Positions 34,633-45,500 of a stretch of 64,000 nt of DNA are shown piece by piece. Source of the DNA: Sphingobacterium sp. SYP-B4668 (lineage in GTDB: Bacteria > Bacteroidota > Bacteroidia > Sphingobacteriales > Sphingobacteriaceae); contig NZ_CP115483.1 of assembly GCF_027627455.1 (NCBI RefSeq), positions 2,046,001 through 2,110,000 on the forward strand, given 5' to 3'. The notes under the pieces were generated by a model. It saw only the letters and a program-made list of their open reading frames with translations, was not told the origin of the DNA and ran no database searches. The stretch's first letter is position 1; the number at the start of each line of letters is the position of its first letter. Made by a program: the position numbers and the translations under genes.

Positions 34633-35760
34633 TCAAAATGGATACAGCTCTTTGAGTTTATCTTGAAGAGCTTGCAGATAAAGACGCGTACCTTCTATGG
34701 TCTTGTTGTCCATTTCTTTGATTTTCTTACGATTGGTCTCGAAGCTGAGCGTGCCGCCTCTCACGGTACGAACGTGATTCAATAGGATGCGTAGCGCCTG
34801 AGGGGTGGAGAGCTCCACAATATGCCGGGTCTGTACATTGAGGTCTGTCAGTAGGCTGAGTTGCTTGGCTGTGAGAGTGACCGTGATGGCGTCTTGGTTC
34901 AGATTACTGGATAAGGAGGGAAGCTTTGTTTGCCAATCAATCTCGGTTAGGAGAAGATTTTCGATAAAATCTTTGAGACTGGTACGTGAAGGCTGGTAGG
35001 CATAGCCAAGTTGTGTATCCAACTGTTGGAGTTCTTTGAGGTATTCTTCTAGTTGTGTACGTATGGTCAAGGGGGGTGCGCCCGACGTTACCAAATCGTC
35101 AACATGTCGACGGCAATGGTTCATCAACCGCTCCCGGTTGAAATTGAGGTAGATAAGTGTCTTCCATATTTTGGTACTCCATAGATTGGCAGGTTCCGTA
35201 AGGATTAAATTCTCGATGCCACGTAATACTTTATGGGCGTATTCGAGCTGATGATAGGAAATGGCATGTTGATGTGGAAAGGCGAATTGTTTGAAAAATT
35301 GATTTAAGGAATCCAATAGAAGAGGAGGAACGTCGTTTTTCTTAAGCTTGCGTTGGTATTTTTGGTAGTGGACCAATAGGGTATGGCCCTCGGCGTGTAA
35401 AGCGAAGAGCGGCATGCCCATGTGTTGGATAGTCTCGCCGCTGGTCAGGCGTAGATGGTGTAGGACTTCTTCTATTGCCAAGAATGTATTGAGCCGAGAG
35501 GTATCGGGCTTACCCTGCCGTTGATAGAGTTTATTGGCCAATACAGTGAGCGAAAGTTGCAGCACACGTACCTTTTGTTGAACAAACTGGGTGTCAGGTT
35601 CGGTGAGCATCAACTCTCCAATCTTGACAATGAGCTCTTCCTTGAGCGAGAGCAGCGTGTGACAATAGCAATAGCCCTCCATCCGATCACATGCCAAGCC
35701 GGGAAGCACCACGGGGGACTGTTCCACGGCCATGATAAAGCTGTACAAACTATCTTTCAT
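34633..35760 (-). CDS. RteC-like domain protein
   Basis: 375 residues from MKDSLYSFIM at 35760 (a start four codons earlier is possible). Helical throughout. The C-terminal part, TVTLTAKQLSLLTDLNVQTR, ALRILLNHVRTVRGGTLSFE and TRLYLQALQDKL, resembles the end of RteC proteins, which regulate excision of Bacteroides conjugative transposons and occur in many Bacteroidota genomes without such elements. No conjugation genes are nearby here. A -7 box (TATATTTG on this strand) precedes it. The family call is tentative. Confidence 0.5.
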   Translation of the reverse strand: MKDSLYSFIMAVEQSPVVLPGLACDRMEGYCYCHTLLSLKEELIVKIGELMLTEPDTQFVQQKVRVLQLSLTVLANKLYQRQGKPDTSRLNTFLAIEEVLHHLRLTSGETIQHMGMPLFALHAEGHTLLVHYQKYQRKLKKNDVPPLLLDSLNQFFKQFAFPHQHAISYHQLEYAHKVLRGIENLILTEPANLWSTKIWKTLIYLNFNRERLMNHCRRHVDDLVTSGAPPLTIRTQLEEYLKELQQLDTQLGYAYQPSRTSLKDFIENLLLTEIDWQTKLPSLSSNLNQDAITVTLTAKQLSLLTDLNVQTRHIVELSTPQALRILLNHVRTVRGGTLSFETNRKKIKEMDNKTIEGTRLYLQALQDKLKELYPF

Positions 35761-35838
35761 AATAGGAATCATATTGGTTGCAAACGCCTAGGAGAAGTCG
35801 GATTTCTCATAGTACGCAGTAAAATATCTCTAATATAA

Positions 35839-35846
35839 CAAATATA
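35839..35846 (-). promoter_or_regulatory. -7 box before the RteC-like gene
   Basis: On the minus strand TATATTTG, matching TAnnTTTG, about 80 bases before the start. No -33 box at the usual distance. Confidence 0.35.
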
Positions 35847-36064
35847 TCACCAATAGGTGAATTAATGTTGTGCGAAGGGTGATGCTCTTGAAATTAAGGT
35901 ATTACGAGTAGTTTTGGTGTCAGATGAGTTCTGTCGTCTCTTAAAAAGCTTTAAATGACCTCTGTTCAGAAGGTACAGGAAAAAGAGGGTGATGACCTTG
36001 TTGGATGTCGGAAATAAGTGATAGGGAAGTTTGGGATGATGAAAACGGGATAATGAGGAATATA

Positions 36065-36802
36065 TTAGAGCAGTTCGAAGGCGATGGCAAACTTAAGTAA
36101 AGTAGCGAATGAATTGCATTGGGTCTTTTGGATGACATTCTTACGGTGAGTATTTACTGTATGGATAGATATAAATAATTCATCGGCTATTTCCTTGGAT
36201 GATTTACCATTGGCAATCATGGCAATAATCTCTTTTTCACGTCTGGTAAGTGTCGCAAATATCTTGTAATTGTTTTTAACGTAAATGTCTTCGTCCAGTA
36301 CTTTATTAACCCTGGATATCATCAAGTCAATTCCCTCTACAGGACTGGAAAGCATGATCATTTTGTTGACCGTACAATCACCTTCTTTTATTTTAATCAA
36401 CTTACAGACGGAGTAAAACCACTTATAGGCTACTTCCTGATGTAATTTAACACGCTGAAAGAAATTGTATTGCTTGTCAAAATCAGCCTCGTGAAGGTAT
36501 TTTTCTATTCCCTCGAATATAGCAAGGGATTCCTCTTTGATAAAGTACTTGTTATAGTATGCATCACCCAAAGCATTGATTTCATCCACGGAAGTCCCTA
36601 AATGCTCAGCACCCCAATTGTTCATGTAGCTTACAGCCAGTGGTTGTAGCTTGTCCATATCGTGCATCATGACAGAGGCAGGAAGAATACTGCCCAAGTC
36701 GTCAATAGCGTAATTGCCTTTCTTCAGGTTTTGCTGTACGCCATGTAGCCGTTGGAATAGCTCCGCCTTCTGAAAATCAAATGATGTACTGCCTAAAGCC
36801 AT
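36065..36802 (-). CDS. LuxR-family transcriptional regulator
   Basis: 245 residues from MALGSTSFDFQKAELFQRLH at 36802; the longer frame is unlikely. The N-terminal 170 residues look like a PAS-like sensor (LPASVMMHDMDKLQPLAVSY, FEGIEKYLHEADF). The C-terminal helix-turn-helix is clear: LTRREKEIIAMIANGKSSKE, IADELFISIHTVNTHRKNVI. It is encoded alone, divergent from the secreted protein at 36977, which it may control. The 292-base gap 35773-36064 downstream holds only the -7 box and an otherwise empty stretch. Confidence 0.85.
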   Translation of the reverse strand: MALGSTSFDFQKAELFQRLHGVQQNLKKGNYAIDDLGSILPASVMMHDMDKLQPLAVSYMNNWGAEHLGTSVDEINALGDAYYNKYFIKEESLAIFEGIEKYLHEADFDKQYNFFQRVKLHQEVAYKWFYSVCKLIKIKEGDCTVNKMIMLSSPVEGIDLMISRVNKVLDEDIYVKNNYKIFATLTRREKEIIAMIANGKSSKEIADELFISIHTVNTHRKNVIQKTQCNSFATLLKFAIAFELL

Positions 36803-36976
36803 AGCGGGAATAATTGGTGTTGGCCAAGGTAGGTAAAAAATTAACGGTAAGCAAGAAGATGTTTTAGAAGGCATATTCTGCATATGCAGCAGTATCGTAA
36901 GAAATACCTAGTGCTAGCGATGTTTTGAGAAAAAAGATTGTGCGAATTTTGTAGTAGACAAATATTATGACAAGAT

Positions 36977-38347
36977 ATGAAGATGCTGACAAAAATCCTA
37001 ATCGGAATGTTCGCGATGATTTGCTTATTAAGTGCACAAGAAGTGAAAGCACAATGGCAAACTGTGAAGATAGCGGCCAATGATACTGAATTGATGCGCG
37101 CTACCAATCAAACCTTTCAAAATTATAAAGGGTTGTCTCATGTATCCTTTAATGTACAGGCGATGGTAGAAAAAAGAAAGGTAGGTGACAACTATAAAAT
37201 ACTTTTGCGAACACAGCAAATATCGATGAATGATGTTTACTCGTACATCTACAAACCTGGGATAAGTGTGAAGAGCTGCATCTATGGCAAAATAATAGAA
37301 AGGTTGGACTATAATTTTTCATCTTCCCAGATTGAAAAAGAACCATTTGAAAAGATTAAAAATACGGCTAGCGCTACTTTTGAATTTGAGATACTCATTT
37401 GGGTCAAAGATAAGAACTATAGGAATGGTGGATATCGGGTTGCTCACATGATAAAAGGCGTAAAGGACAATGGTGTGTATTGGTCAGACAATGAAATTGA
37501 AGGTGATTTTGACCTTTCAGAAGTTAAAATTATAGGTAAAAAAATGACCGCTTTCAAAGCTGATGAATCAGCTATACTACCAGCTCTTGAAGCTTATGTA
37601 AAAGCGGTCAATGAAAAGGAAGAAGCCAGTTGTAAAAATGAAAATAATCAAAAAAATGCAGAAAATATCGAAAAAATAAAGCAACAAGAATTGGCTGATG
37701 CAAAAATTAAAGACCTTGATAAGCTAAAGATAAAACTAAGTGGGACAGGGGGTGAAAAGACGCAAGCGCAATCCAAAACGGAGACGGATAGTTTTTGGAA
37801 GGGGGGAGACGAAAAAAAAGCTGGGGAAGATTCTAAAAATAGCAATGCTGGCGTTGGAAAAGGTGTTGAAGAAAAGGAAAAGGATTCCCAAAATGAACAT
37901 CAACCCTCGAAACCCACCGGTTATGCAGTTGTTTTTATATACTTTTTAGACCACTGTACGAATACTAGACGAGATTTTATCTCCAATGTTTTTAAGATTG
38001 AGGAAGGGTGTAGCGACTATGTACTGAAGTTTTATAACCTAGTGATGGAAAAATACGGTAAAGGTTGTTTTAAAAACTTAAGTGATCCGAAGTATGGGGT
38101 CATGGAAGTTCGAAAAACTTTAAATGAAGGATGGCTTTTTGACAAATTCACGGATGCTCGTTATCGAGGAATACAGGATGAAGGGAGAGTATTAGATAAA
38201 GAGCAAATTATAAAATTTCGGAATGAGAAGATAGAATCGTATGATAGTCCTGATAAGAAGATGACTATCGGTAATAGTCCAATTCTTCTAGAAAAGGTTA
38301 ATGATTTTCATCCCTGCACGGTAATGCACGATGAGAACTCAAGATAA
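36977..38347 (+). CDS. Secreted hypothetical protein with charged linker
   Basis: 456 residues. Signal peptide to about residue 25 (EVKA before Gln). An N-terminal beta-rich domain (about 30-195: YKGLSHVSFNVQAMVEKRKV, KNTASATFEFEILIW) is joined by a long Lys/Glu-rich linker (about 210-310) to a C-terminal domain of about 145 residues containing FIYFLDHCTNTRRDFISNVF and CSDYVLKFYNLVMEKYG. The linker could form a coiled coil. I do not recognise the family. It begins a cluster of three plus-strand genes that have no known function. Confidence 0.6.
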   Translation: MKMLTKILIGMFAMICLLSAQEVKAQWQTVKIAANDTELMRATNQTFQNYKGLSHVSFNVQAMVEKRKVGDNYKILLRTQQISMNDVYSYIYKPGISVKSCIYGKIIERLDYNFSSSQIEKEPFEKIKNTASATFEFEILIWVKDKNYRNGGYRVAHMIKGVKDNGVYWSDNEIEGDFDLSEVKIIGKKMTAFKADESAILPALEAYVKAVNEKEEASCKNENNQKNAENIEKIKQQELADAKIKDLDKLKIKLSGTGGEKTQAQSKTETDSFWKGGDEKKAGEDSKNSNAGVGKGVEEKEKDSQNEHQPSKPTGYAVVFIYFLDHCTNTRRDFISNVFKIEEGCSDYVLKFYNLVMEKYGKGCFKNLSDPKYGVMEVRKTLNEGWLFDKFTDARYRGIQDEGRVLDKEQIIKFRNEKIESYDSPDKKMTIGNSPILLEKVNDFHPCTVMHDENSR

Positions 38348-38503
38348 GTAGTGCAATTTAACATTTGCGATACTGTTGTAGATAATATATACAGACATAG
38401 GATAAATGAGAGATAGTATAAAGTTGTTTTGTAGACTGATTGTTATAAAGATATATGTAGTTGAGTTCAAATACATCAAATACATTTTAATTAATATAAA
38501 ATA

Positions 38504-39913
38504 ATGAAAAAATATATAAGCATTTGTGTTTTGCTATTTAGTAGTTTTTATGCTATAGGACAGACCTCACAGGATAGAGCGAAAGCATTCTATCAAGAAG
38601 CTGTGAGACTATTCGAGAAAAAAGATTATTCCAAAGTATTGGAATACTGTCAACGCGTTACGGACGAATTAAAGACTACCAATGCGCGAATAGAACTGTT
38701 GCGGATAAAGAGCTATTATGAATTGGGCGAGATCGAAGAGACTAAAAGAGCGCTCAGTGCTTTTTCGGATTTGCCTTCCGAGCTATCATTGAAGCAGGAG
38801 GCGCTCAGCTATTTAAATAAGATAGAAAGAAGTGAAAAAACTATGTTAGAGCAGGAGATATCGCTGCAACGCCTATTAGAAGTAAACCGTTTGGAGAAGG
38901 AAGGGAAACTTACAGAAGAAGAAAGAAGAAGGAAGGAAGCTGAAGCTAAAAGCTACCAAGCGGCGATGTCAGGTAACCTGACTGCCATCCGACAGTTTTT
39001 GAAAGATTATCCGACTCATAACGAAAGACAACATGTGCTTGATGTACTAGCAAATGAAGAACAACGGACGTATGATAATGCCATCTTACAGGATGAAATC
39101 GGAGGCTATGAAAATTATCTAACTTTATTTAATGATGGAAAGCACAAGAATGTGGTGGTAAAGGCTTTGTACGAAGCGAGGGAAAGTGAAGCATCGGATC
39201 AGGTACTACGAGATAACTCTGTCGCTGGCTGCGAAAAGTATTTGGAAGCTTATCCAACTGGTAAAAATAAAGAAGCCGTATTAAAACTTTATGCTGAGAT
39301 CCTACATAAAGAAGGACAACAGGCCTCGAGTATTAAAGATTATAAAAAAGTGGAAGAGCTTTATGGTAAATACAAAAGTATCTTCCCCTCTGGTGGTCAT
39401 ATAAAGTCAGCGCAGATGAAATATGATGAAGCAATTCGAAAAATAAAAAGGGCAGAGGTAATCGCAAGTAGGAGTGACAAGACCTACTTTATGATCAACT
39501 ATGCAACCAACAAAAGTGCTGGACTAGAGGTCGGCAAATTAAAAATCTCTCATAACCCATCTGTTTATTGGGGACTCAATTATGGATTTACATTACCTGG
39601 GTTTTCCTCGCTGGAGGAACTCGAATCCCTTGATGACTATGCTGGAGATGGCACCTTAAAGGCAGGATTTTTTACCTCAAGTTTTGGATTGACCATGAAC
39701 ATTAGTTATCCGCTATGGGGTTATGCCGGTATTGGTGTGAGATACCAAACGTATGAAGATGGTACAGATTCCTATAAAATAGCCGGTCAAAATTCTTGGC
39801 AATTTTTTCCCGAATTTGGATTGAAAGGTAGAATTGCCAGGAGTTTGATTTTAAAAGCGGGTATACAACTAATTAAAGATAAACCTGCTTTTCAAATAGG
39901 AATAGGGTTTTAA
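38504..39913 (+). CDS. TPR-like plus outer-membrane barrel-like protein
   Basis: 469 residues. Signal peptide to residue 20 (AIGQ). About 24-120 look like TPR helices (AKAFYQEAVRLFEKKDYSKV, RIELLRIKSYYELGEIEETK); 120-320 are charged helices with repeats of the type IRQFLKDYP and CEKYLEAYPTGKNKEAVLK. The last 140 residues (TYFMINYATNKSAGLEVGKL, AGFFTSSFGLTMNISYPLWG, LILKAGIQLIKDKPAFQIGI) alternate as in a small outer-membrane beta-barrel and end in Phe. Likely an envelope protein; role unknown. Confidence 0.65.
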   Translation: MKKYISICVLLFSSFYAIGQTSQDRAKAFYQEAVRLFEKKDYSKVLEYCQRVTDELKTTNARIELLRIKSYYELGEIEETKRALSAFSDLPSELSLKQEALSYLNKIERSEKTMLEQEISLQRLLEVNRLEKEGKLTEEERRRKEAEAKSYQAAMSGNLTAIRQFLKDYPTHNERQHVLDVLANEEQRTYDNAILQDEIGGYENYLTLFNDGKHKNVVVKALYEARESEASDQVLRDNSVAGCEKYLEAYPTGKNKEAVLKLYAEILHKEGQQASSIKDYKKVEELYGKYKSIFPSGGHIKSAQMKYDEAIRKIKRAEVIASRSDKTYFMINYATNKSAGLEVGKLKISHNPSVYWGLNYGFTLPGFSSLEELESLDDYAGDGTLKAGFFTSSFGLTMNISYPLWGYAGIGVRYQTYEDGTDSYKIAGQNSWQFFPEFGLKGRIARSLILKAGIQLIKDKPAFQIGIGF

Positions 39914-39950
39914 TGACAGAGATTTTGCGTAAATATATCATATACCTATT

Positions 39951-40448
39951 ATGCAAGATTTTGTTTATTTGCTGAAAGGGCGGGATTTTATAAGAGAAGT
40001 GGCAGTTGCCTGTCCAAAATGCAAAGCTAAGGCGCTGGTTTCAGGCGGGGAACCCGATAAAATGCTTGCAGAATATGAGCATAAAGTTCATTTCTCCTGT
40101 CCAACCTGTCACTATTTCCTGAAATATACCAATACTCCTAAATTTAGGGTGTACACCAATAAGCGCGGGCAAAATATCAGCTCCAGGTTATTGATGCTCA
40201 ATAGTCCATGCGACCCTTTTTTTGGATTTGAGGTTTGGTACCAAATAGATACTCAAAATGGACTGTTGTGGGCTTATAATCTGGAACACCTAGTCCTGAT
40301 AGAAAATTATATTGCGAAAAGGCAAAGCAATTGTGTGGGATTGCCTTTCGATAACAATAGTAGGTCTTACCGATTGATACAAGGGGTATTGGATGTAAAG
40401 AATAGGGAAACTATCTTGAAAACGATACAGCGAGTTAAAAAAACATAA
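39951..40448 (+). CDS. Zinc-ribbon protein, hypothetical
   Basis: 165 residues. Two Cys pairs, C21PKC24 and C50PTC53, are spaced as in a zinc ribbon. The rest (NISSRLLMLNSPCDPFFGFE, NLEHLVLIENYIAKRQSN) resembles an uncharacterised Bacteroidota family. No signal peptide, so probably cytosolic, unlike its two upstream neighbours. A terminator follows at 40518. Confidence 0.65.
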   Translation: MQDFVYLLKGRDFIREVAVACPKCKAKALVSGGEPDKMLAEYEHKVHFSCPTCHYFLKYTNTPKFRVYTNKRGQNISSRLLMLNSPCDPFFGFEVWYQIDTQNGLLWAYNLEHLVLIENYIAKRQSNCVGLPFDNNSRSYRLIQGVLDVKNRETILKTIQRVKKT

Positions 40449-40517
40449 CAAGTCGTCGTGGGGATGGCGATGTATTGATAAGATCCGTCATACTAGCTTT
40501 TACAACAATATTCATCT

Positions 40518-40554
40518 AGGTATCCTTTGTAGTGAAAAGGATACCTTCTTTTTT
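40518..40554 (+). terminator. Rho-independent terminator
   Basis: AGGTATCCTTT and AAAGGATACCT form an 11-bp stem with a 7-base loop, followed by TCTTTTTT. Confidence 0.85.
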
Positions 40555-40601
40555 GGGATTTAAAAGCTTACATTTACTCGCAGAAGAATTATAATAAACC
40601 T

Positions 40602-41189
40602 ATGGCTGATTTTAAGTCTTTATCTGAAGAACAACTGGTTCGACTATTACAGGACGGAAATCAACATGCTTTTAATGAAATCTACAAACGACACTGGTCG
40701 GGTATCTTTTTGGTCGCCAAGAACCGACTGGGAAGTGAGGATGATGCATATGAGATTGTCCAAAACATCTTTCTGAATCTCTGGCGTAAGGGGGCGTCAT
40801 TCGAGTTGAATAAAAATTTTGCGGTTTATTTTGCAACCGCTGCCAAGTACGAAGTCCTGAAGTTTCTCTCCCGACAGGGGCATCTGGACCACCATCGGAA
40901 TGTATTGCGCGAAGAAATGTCCGAGCGTGATGATTCCACGCTCCAAGCATTGGAAGCAAAAGAGCTGATGGAAACATTGGAGCAATCGATTTGTCTACTT
41001 CCTGAAAAATGTCAGCTCGTATTTCGTTTGCGGTTAGAAAAGGAATACAGCCAAAAAGAAATTGCCAAAGAACTGGATATTTCTGAAAAAACGGTAGAGG
41101 CCCACCTTGCTAAAGCCAGAAAACACATCCGTACCGATTTGAGTATCGTGACGATTCTACAGCTAGCCCATTATTTTAAGATTTTTTAA
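40602..41189 (+). CDS. ECF-type RNA polymerase sigma factor
   Basis: 195 residues. Region 2: FNEIYKRHWSGIFLVAKNRL and DDAYEIVQNIFLNLWRKG. Region 4: LPEKCQLVFRLRLEKEYSQK and EIAKELDISEKTVEAHLAKA. It is paired with the FecR gene 55 bases downstream and with the STN-bearing SusC after that. It should control the locus 42534-50772. Confidence 0.93.
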   Translation: MADFKSLSEEQLVRLLQDGNQHAFNEIYKRHWSGIFLVAKNRLGSEDDAYEIVQNIFLNLWRKGASFELNKNFAVYFATAAKYEVLKFLSRQGHLDHHRNVLREEMSERDDSTLQALEAKELMETLEQSICLLPEKCQLVFRLRLEKEYSQKEIAKELDISEKTVEAHLAKARKHIRTDLSIVTILQLAHYFKIF

Positions 41190-41244
41190 TTCAGACTAAG
41201 GGATATGTCAGATTCAAGGGGCTTATAAGTATAGCCCCTATATT

Positions 41245-42405
41245 ATGACGTATAAACCGAAATCCGAGAGATTAAAATATTTGGCCGATAAATGGCTGAA
41301 GGGTACCATTTCAACGGAAGAGAAAATAGAATTTGATGAGTGGTATTTATCATATGAGGATCATTTGGTAGAAGATTATACTGCAGAAAATTTAGAGACC
41401 ATAGAAGTAGACCTTTATAAGCAGATACAATCGCTAGCAGGGATGGATCAAGCCAAACAACTATCCCGTATCCACCGTTTCAAAAAAATATGCTATTGGG
41501 CAGCTTCTATTCTTGTAATCGTAGGAATCTCTACATTCTTCTATACGAGGCAAAAAACAGAAATCAATACTGCTGAGATAGCCGCGATAATGCCGGGTTC
41601 AGATAAGGGTAATCTACGATTGGGGGATCAACAGGCTTATGATCTTGAAAAACTGAAGAATGGAATATTGGAGAATAGGGGTGGTGTGGAGATTGTCAAA
41701 ACAAAAGAAGGGGCAATCAGCTACATATTGAAGGGCAATGTGGACATGGATTCGAAGGACATCATAGAAAGCAGTGTATCTACACCCAATGGTGGGCAGT
41801 ATCAAATCCAACTGAGCGATGGTACACGTATCTGGCTGAATGCAGCGTCAGAAGTGAAATTCCCAATTGCTTTTGTGCAAGGACAACGTGTTGTGGAGCT
41901 ACAAGGTGAGGCCTATTTTGAAGTGGCGAAGGATGCAAAGCGGCCTTTTATTGTCAAGACTGCTACGGAAGAAGTGAAAGTGCTCGGTACGCATTTCAAT
42001 GTAAATGCCTATCGAGAGGAAGCTATCTCCAGGGTATCGCTCCTAGAGGGTAAAGTAGAGGTGTCTGCACAGCACGGCAGCTACAAGACCTTACTGTCGC
42101 CAGGCCAACAAACGGTCAATGGTTTGACGGGAATGCAGGTTGAATCTTTCAATCCTGAGGAAAGCATAGCCTGGAAAAATGGTGATTTTGTTTTTAATAA
42201 TGAAACGCTAGAACAAGTGATGATCAGGGTGGGCCGATGGTATGACGTGCAAGTACAGGTAGATCCGAAGATTGCAAATATCCAGATTTGGGCCTCTATT
42301 TCCAAATCCGAACAGATTGATAAAGTATTGAGATTGGTCAAATTGGCAAGTGAAGATATTACATATCGTATTGAAGGAAGGAGGGTGTATATGATGCCCA
42401 AATAA
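41245..42405 (+). CDS. FecR-family anti-sigma factor
   Basis: 386 residues. Cytoplasmic N-terminus (LKYLADKWLKGTISTEEKIE), a transmembrane helix at about 87-105 (CYWAASILVIVGISTFFYT), the FecR domain at about 180-275 (STPNGGQYQIQLSDGTRIWL, GEAYFEVAKDAKRPFIVKT, KVLGTHFNVNAY) and a DUF4974 end at about 315-385 (LEQVMIRVGRWYDVQVQVDP). Complete in length and motifs. A hairpin lies between this gene and susC. Confidence 0.93.
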   Translation: MTYKPKSERLKYLADKWLKGTISTEEKIEFDEWYLSYEDHLVEDYTAENLETIEVDLYKQIQSLAGMDQAKQLSRIHRFKKICYWAASILVIVGISTFFYTRQKTEINTAEIAAIMPGSDKGNLRLGDQQAYDLEKLKNGILENRGGVEIVKTKEGAISYILKGNVDMDSKDIIESSVSTPNGGQYQIQLSDGTRIWLNAASEVKFPIAFVQGQRVVELQGEAYFEVAKDAKRPFIVKTATEEVKVLGTHFNVNAYREEAISRVSLLEGKVEVSAQHGSYKTLLSPGQQTVNGLTGMQVESFNPEESIAWKNGDFVFNNETLEQVMIRVGRWYDVQVQVDPKIANIQIWASISKSEQIDKVLRLVKLASEDITYRIEGRRVYMMPK

Positions 42406-42433
42406 GAGTGGACTTCAAAGAATATGTAAATAT

Positions 42434-42461
42434 GCTAGAGAAGGTTGAAGGCTTCTCTAGC
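42434..42461 (+). promoter_or_regulatory. Hairpin between FecR and SusC genes
   Basis: GCTAGAGAAG and CTTCTCTAGC form a perfect 10-bp stem around an 8-base loop, without a T-run. It may separate the regulator transcript from the susC transcript or protect an mRNA end. Confidence 0.5.
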
Positions 42462-42533
42462 GGTATCGCAATATTCTACATTGAACAACTTACAGGTATT
42501 CTCAATGTAAAAACCTATTACTAATCAAATATA

Positions 42534-45500
42534 ATGAAAATAACCTCTAATTATGAGAGAGAAGGAGACCCTATACGCACTTCTCTCCTAAAATTCCTTA
42601 TTGTGATGAAACTCATTACATTATTTATGGTAGCGACCCTCTGTCAAGTACATGCACATACTCATGCCCAAATGCTGACATTGAAGGGGAGAAATACCAA
42701 ACTCACAGATGTCTTGAAAGAGATCAAGAAACAAACGAAATACGATGTGATCAGTGAGACTGGTGTGGTAAGTACCTTGCGGGTACCGGAACTAAATCTC
42801 AATAACGTGCCCTTGGATAAGGGGCTCAATAGTATACTGACGCCACTTTCGCTCACATTCGTAATCGAACAGAATGCGGTCATCATCAAACGAGCACCTA
42901 TTTGGACGACCAAGGAGGCTCCGATTATCGAAGCCCAGAAAAACATCAAGGGGAAGGTGGTGGACAGCAAGGGGATAGCGCTGGCCGGGGCGACGGTTAG
43001 TGTGAAAGGCGGGACCAGTATGTCAACAGATGAGAATGGAGATTTTCAGATGAATGTTACTACAGGGGATGTATTGACTGTTGAACTCATGGGATTCGAA
43101 GTGCAGACCCAGACTATCGGTGCACAAGGGTATTATACAATAACAATGAAGGAGAAGGTGGATGCATTGGATGAGGTGGTGGTGGTGGGGTATGGTACGC
43201 AAAAGCGTGCATCTTTGCTGGGGTCGGTGGCCTCGGTACAGGCCGAACAATTATCCAAAGTCCCGGTAACAAACCTATCGCAGGCGTTGGTAGGTCGATT
43301 GCCAGGATTGGTGACTACCCAATCCTCCGGATTACCGGGGTCTGATCAAGTAGACCTGTATATACGGGGATTTAATTCGTTAAATAGAAATTCCCCTTTG
43401 ATATTAGTGGATGGTGTCGAACGCTCGTTCAATAATCTTGATCCTGCAGAAATCGAATCGGTCACGATATTGAAAGATGCGGCATCAGCCGCAGTCTACG
43501 GGGTTCGCGGGGCCACAGGTGTTATCTTGGTGACGACCAAACGTGGTGCCGAGGGCAAACCCTCACTGACTTATTCTGCCTCTTACACGCTAAGTTCGAA
43601 TACACGCATGCCGGAGTATCTGAATGGTCGAGAATTTGTCAGTTGGTATAATTATGCCGACGAAATAAATGGACGAGGCCCAACGTTTCCGGATGCTGTA
43701 GTGGATAAAGTATTTAATGGCGACCCAGAGGGCGTGTATGGCAATACCAACTGGACTAATGAGATACTCAAATCTACAACACCTACTACACAGCACAACG
43801 TGACCTTGAGGGGGGGACAAAGTGCAGTCAAATATTTTGCTTCATTGGGATACTTGAATCAGCAGGGTATCATAAAGGGAGTGGACTTTAAGCGATATAA
43901 CTTAAGGACAAATATTGATGCAACGGTCACCAAGGACTTGTCTGTTTCTTTAGACGTTGCCGGAAACGTATCAGCGGCAAATAGCCCTCAGATATCCAAC
44001 TTCACTGGAAATGGTAATTCGGTAGGGACGAATCTGATGAATCAAATCATTTCTGCGCATCCTTATATCCAAACAGTATTACCAGATGGGAGATACCTGA
44101 GTTCGTCGTTATTGCCCGGGAATAATCCGTTAGCGGCTAGAGACCTCTCGGGATATAATGATAACGATAATACCGGTATACAGAGTAGCCTAACGCTTAA
44201 CTATAACGCCCCTTTTTTAAAAGGGCTATCTTTCAAAGCGGTGGGTAGCTTCGATAAGAATTATTACCATACCAAATCATTCTATACACCTTATACCCTT
44301 TGGACGGCAGATGCCAGCAATGCAACCCCTACTTTGTATGAGACGGCATCACCATATGGTACATTGGCCATGCTTAGTGAAAGCTATACGCAGTCCAGAC
44401 GATGGACCATGCAGGAGTTTATTAACTACAAACAGACTTTTAATACGAAACATTCTGTTGATGCATTAATAGTAGCCGAGCAATCTAGTTACAATAATAC
44501 TGGACTAGGGGCGTCTGCCCAAAACTTTGATCTTACGGATTTAGATCAATTTGGATTTGCGAAAGACAACCCCAATAAGCCTACTGGTAGCGACAATACT
44601 GCTAATAGACTGGGCTATGTAGGACGGGTAAACTATACCTATGATAATCGTTACCTAGCTGAATTCTCTGGCCGTGTCGATGCGTCAACCAATTTTCCGG
44701 CCAATAATAGATACGGGTTCTTTCCTTCGTTTTCCGCGGGCTGGCGTATTTCGGAAGAAGGATTCTTTAAAAGGCTAAATACCGCCGTATCTAGCTTAAA
44801 GCTTACAGCATCCTATGGTGTATTGGGTAATGATGTCACTGGAGGCGCTTATCAGTATCTACGTTTTATGACGCTTTCTGGTGCACCGGTAGCTCACTTG
44901 GGCGGGGCGAATGTGAACGGCATGCTGCCGACTTCATATCCGAATACAGATTTAACCTGGGAAAAAGCCCAATCTACCAATATAGGTTTGAACATAGCGC
45001 TATGGAACGGGTTGTTAAGTGCCGACTTCAACGGATTCTATAAGTTGACAACGGATATTCTGACCAGTGTCAGCAATACGTACCCACCTTCAATAGGAGG
45101 GTATTTTCCAACAACTGTAAATTCGGGTAAAGTTGATAATCGCGGATTTGAACTGGAACTGCATCACCGGAACCAAATAAATGATTTTAAATATTCAATA
45201 ACCGGAGCGGTAAGTTGGGCACATAACCGGATTTTGAGCATGGACCAATCTATCGATATTCCAGAATATCAAAGCCTTATTGGGCAATCCATCGGCGCTA
45301 AAACAGGCTTGTTTGCAGAAGGCTTGTTTCAAAGTGATGCCGAGGCGAAGTTGTCACCGGTCGTAAATACCTCAGCCAGGGCGGGAGATATTAAGTATAG
45401 GGATATAAATGGTGATGGAAAGATAACCTATGAACAGGATGTCGCAGTCATTGGTCGTAGCCACGTACCCGAGTTAAACTATAGTTTCAACTTCAATTCA

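Noticed and set aside
34633..35760. Evidence for an integrated conjugative transposon from the RteC-like gene
   Set aside because: No tra, mob or integrase gene is present in the window.
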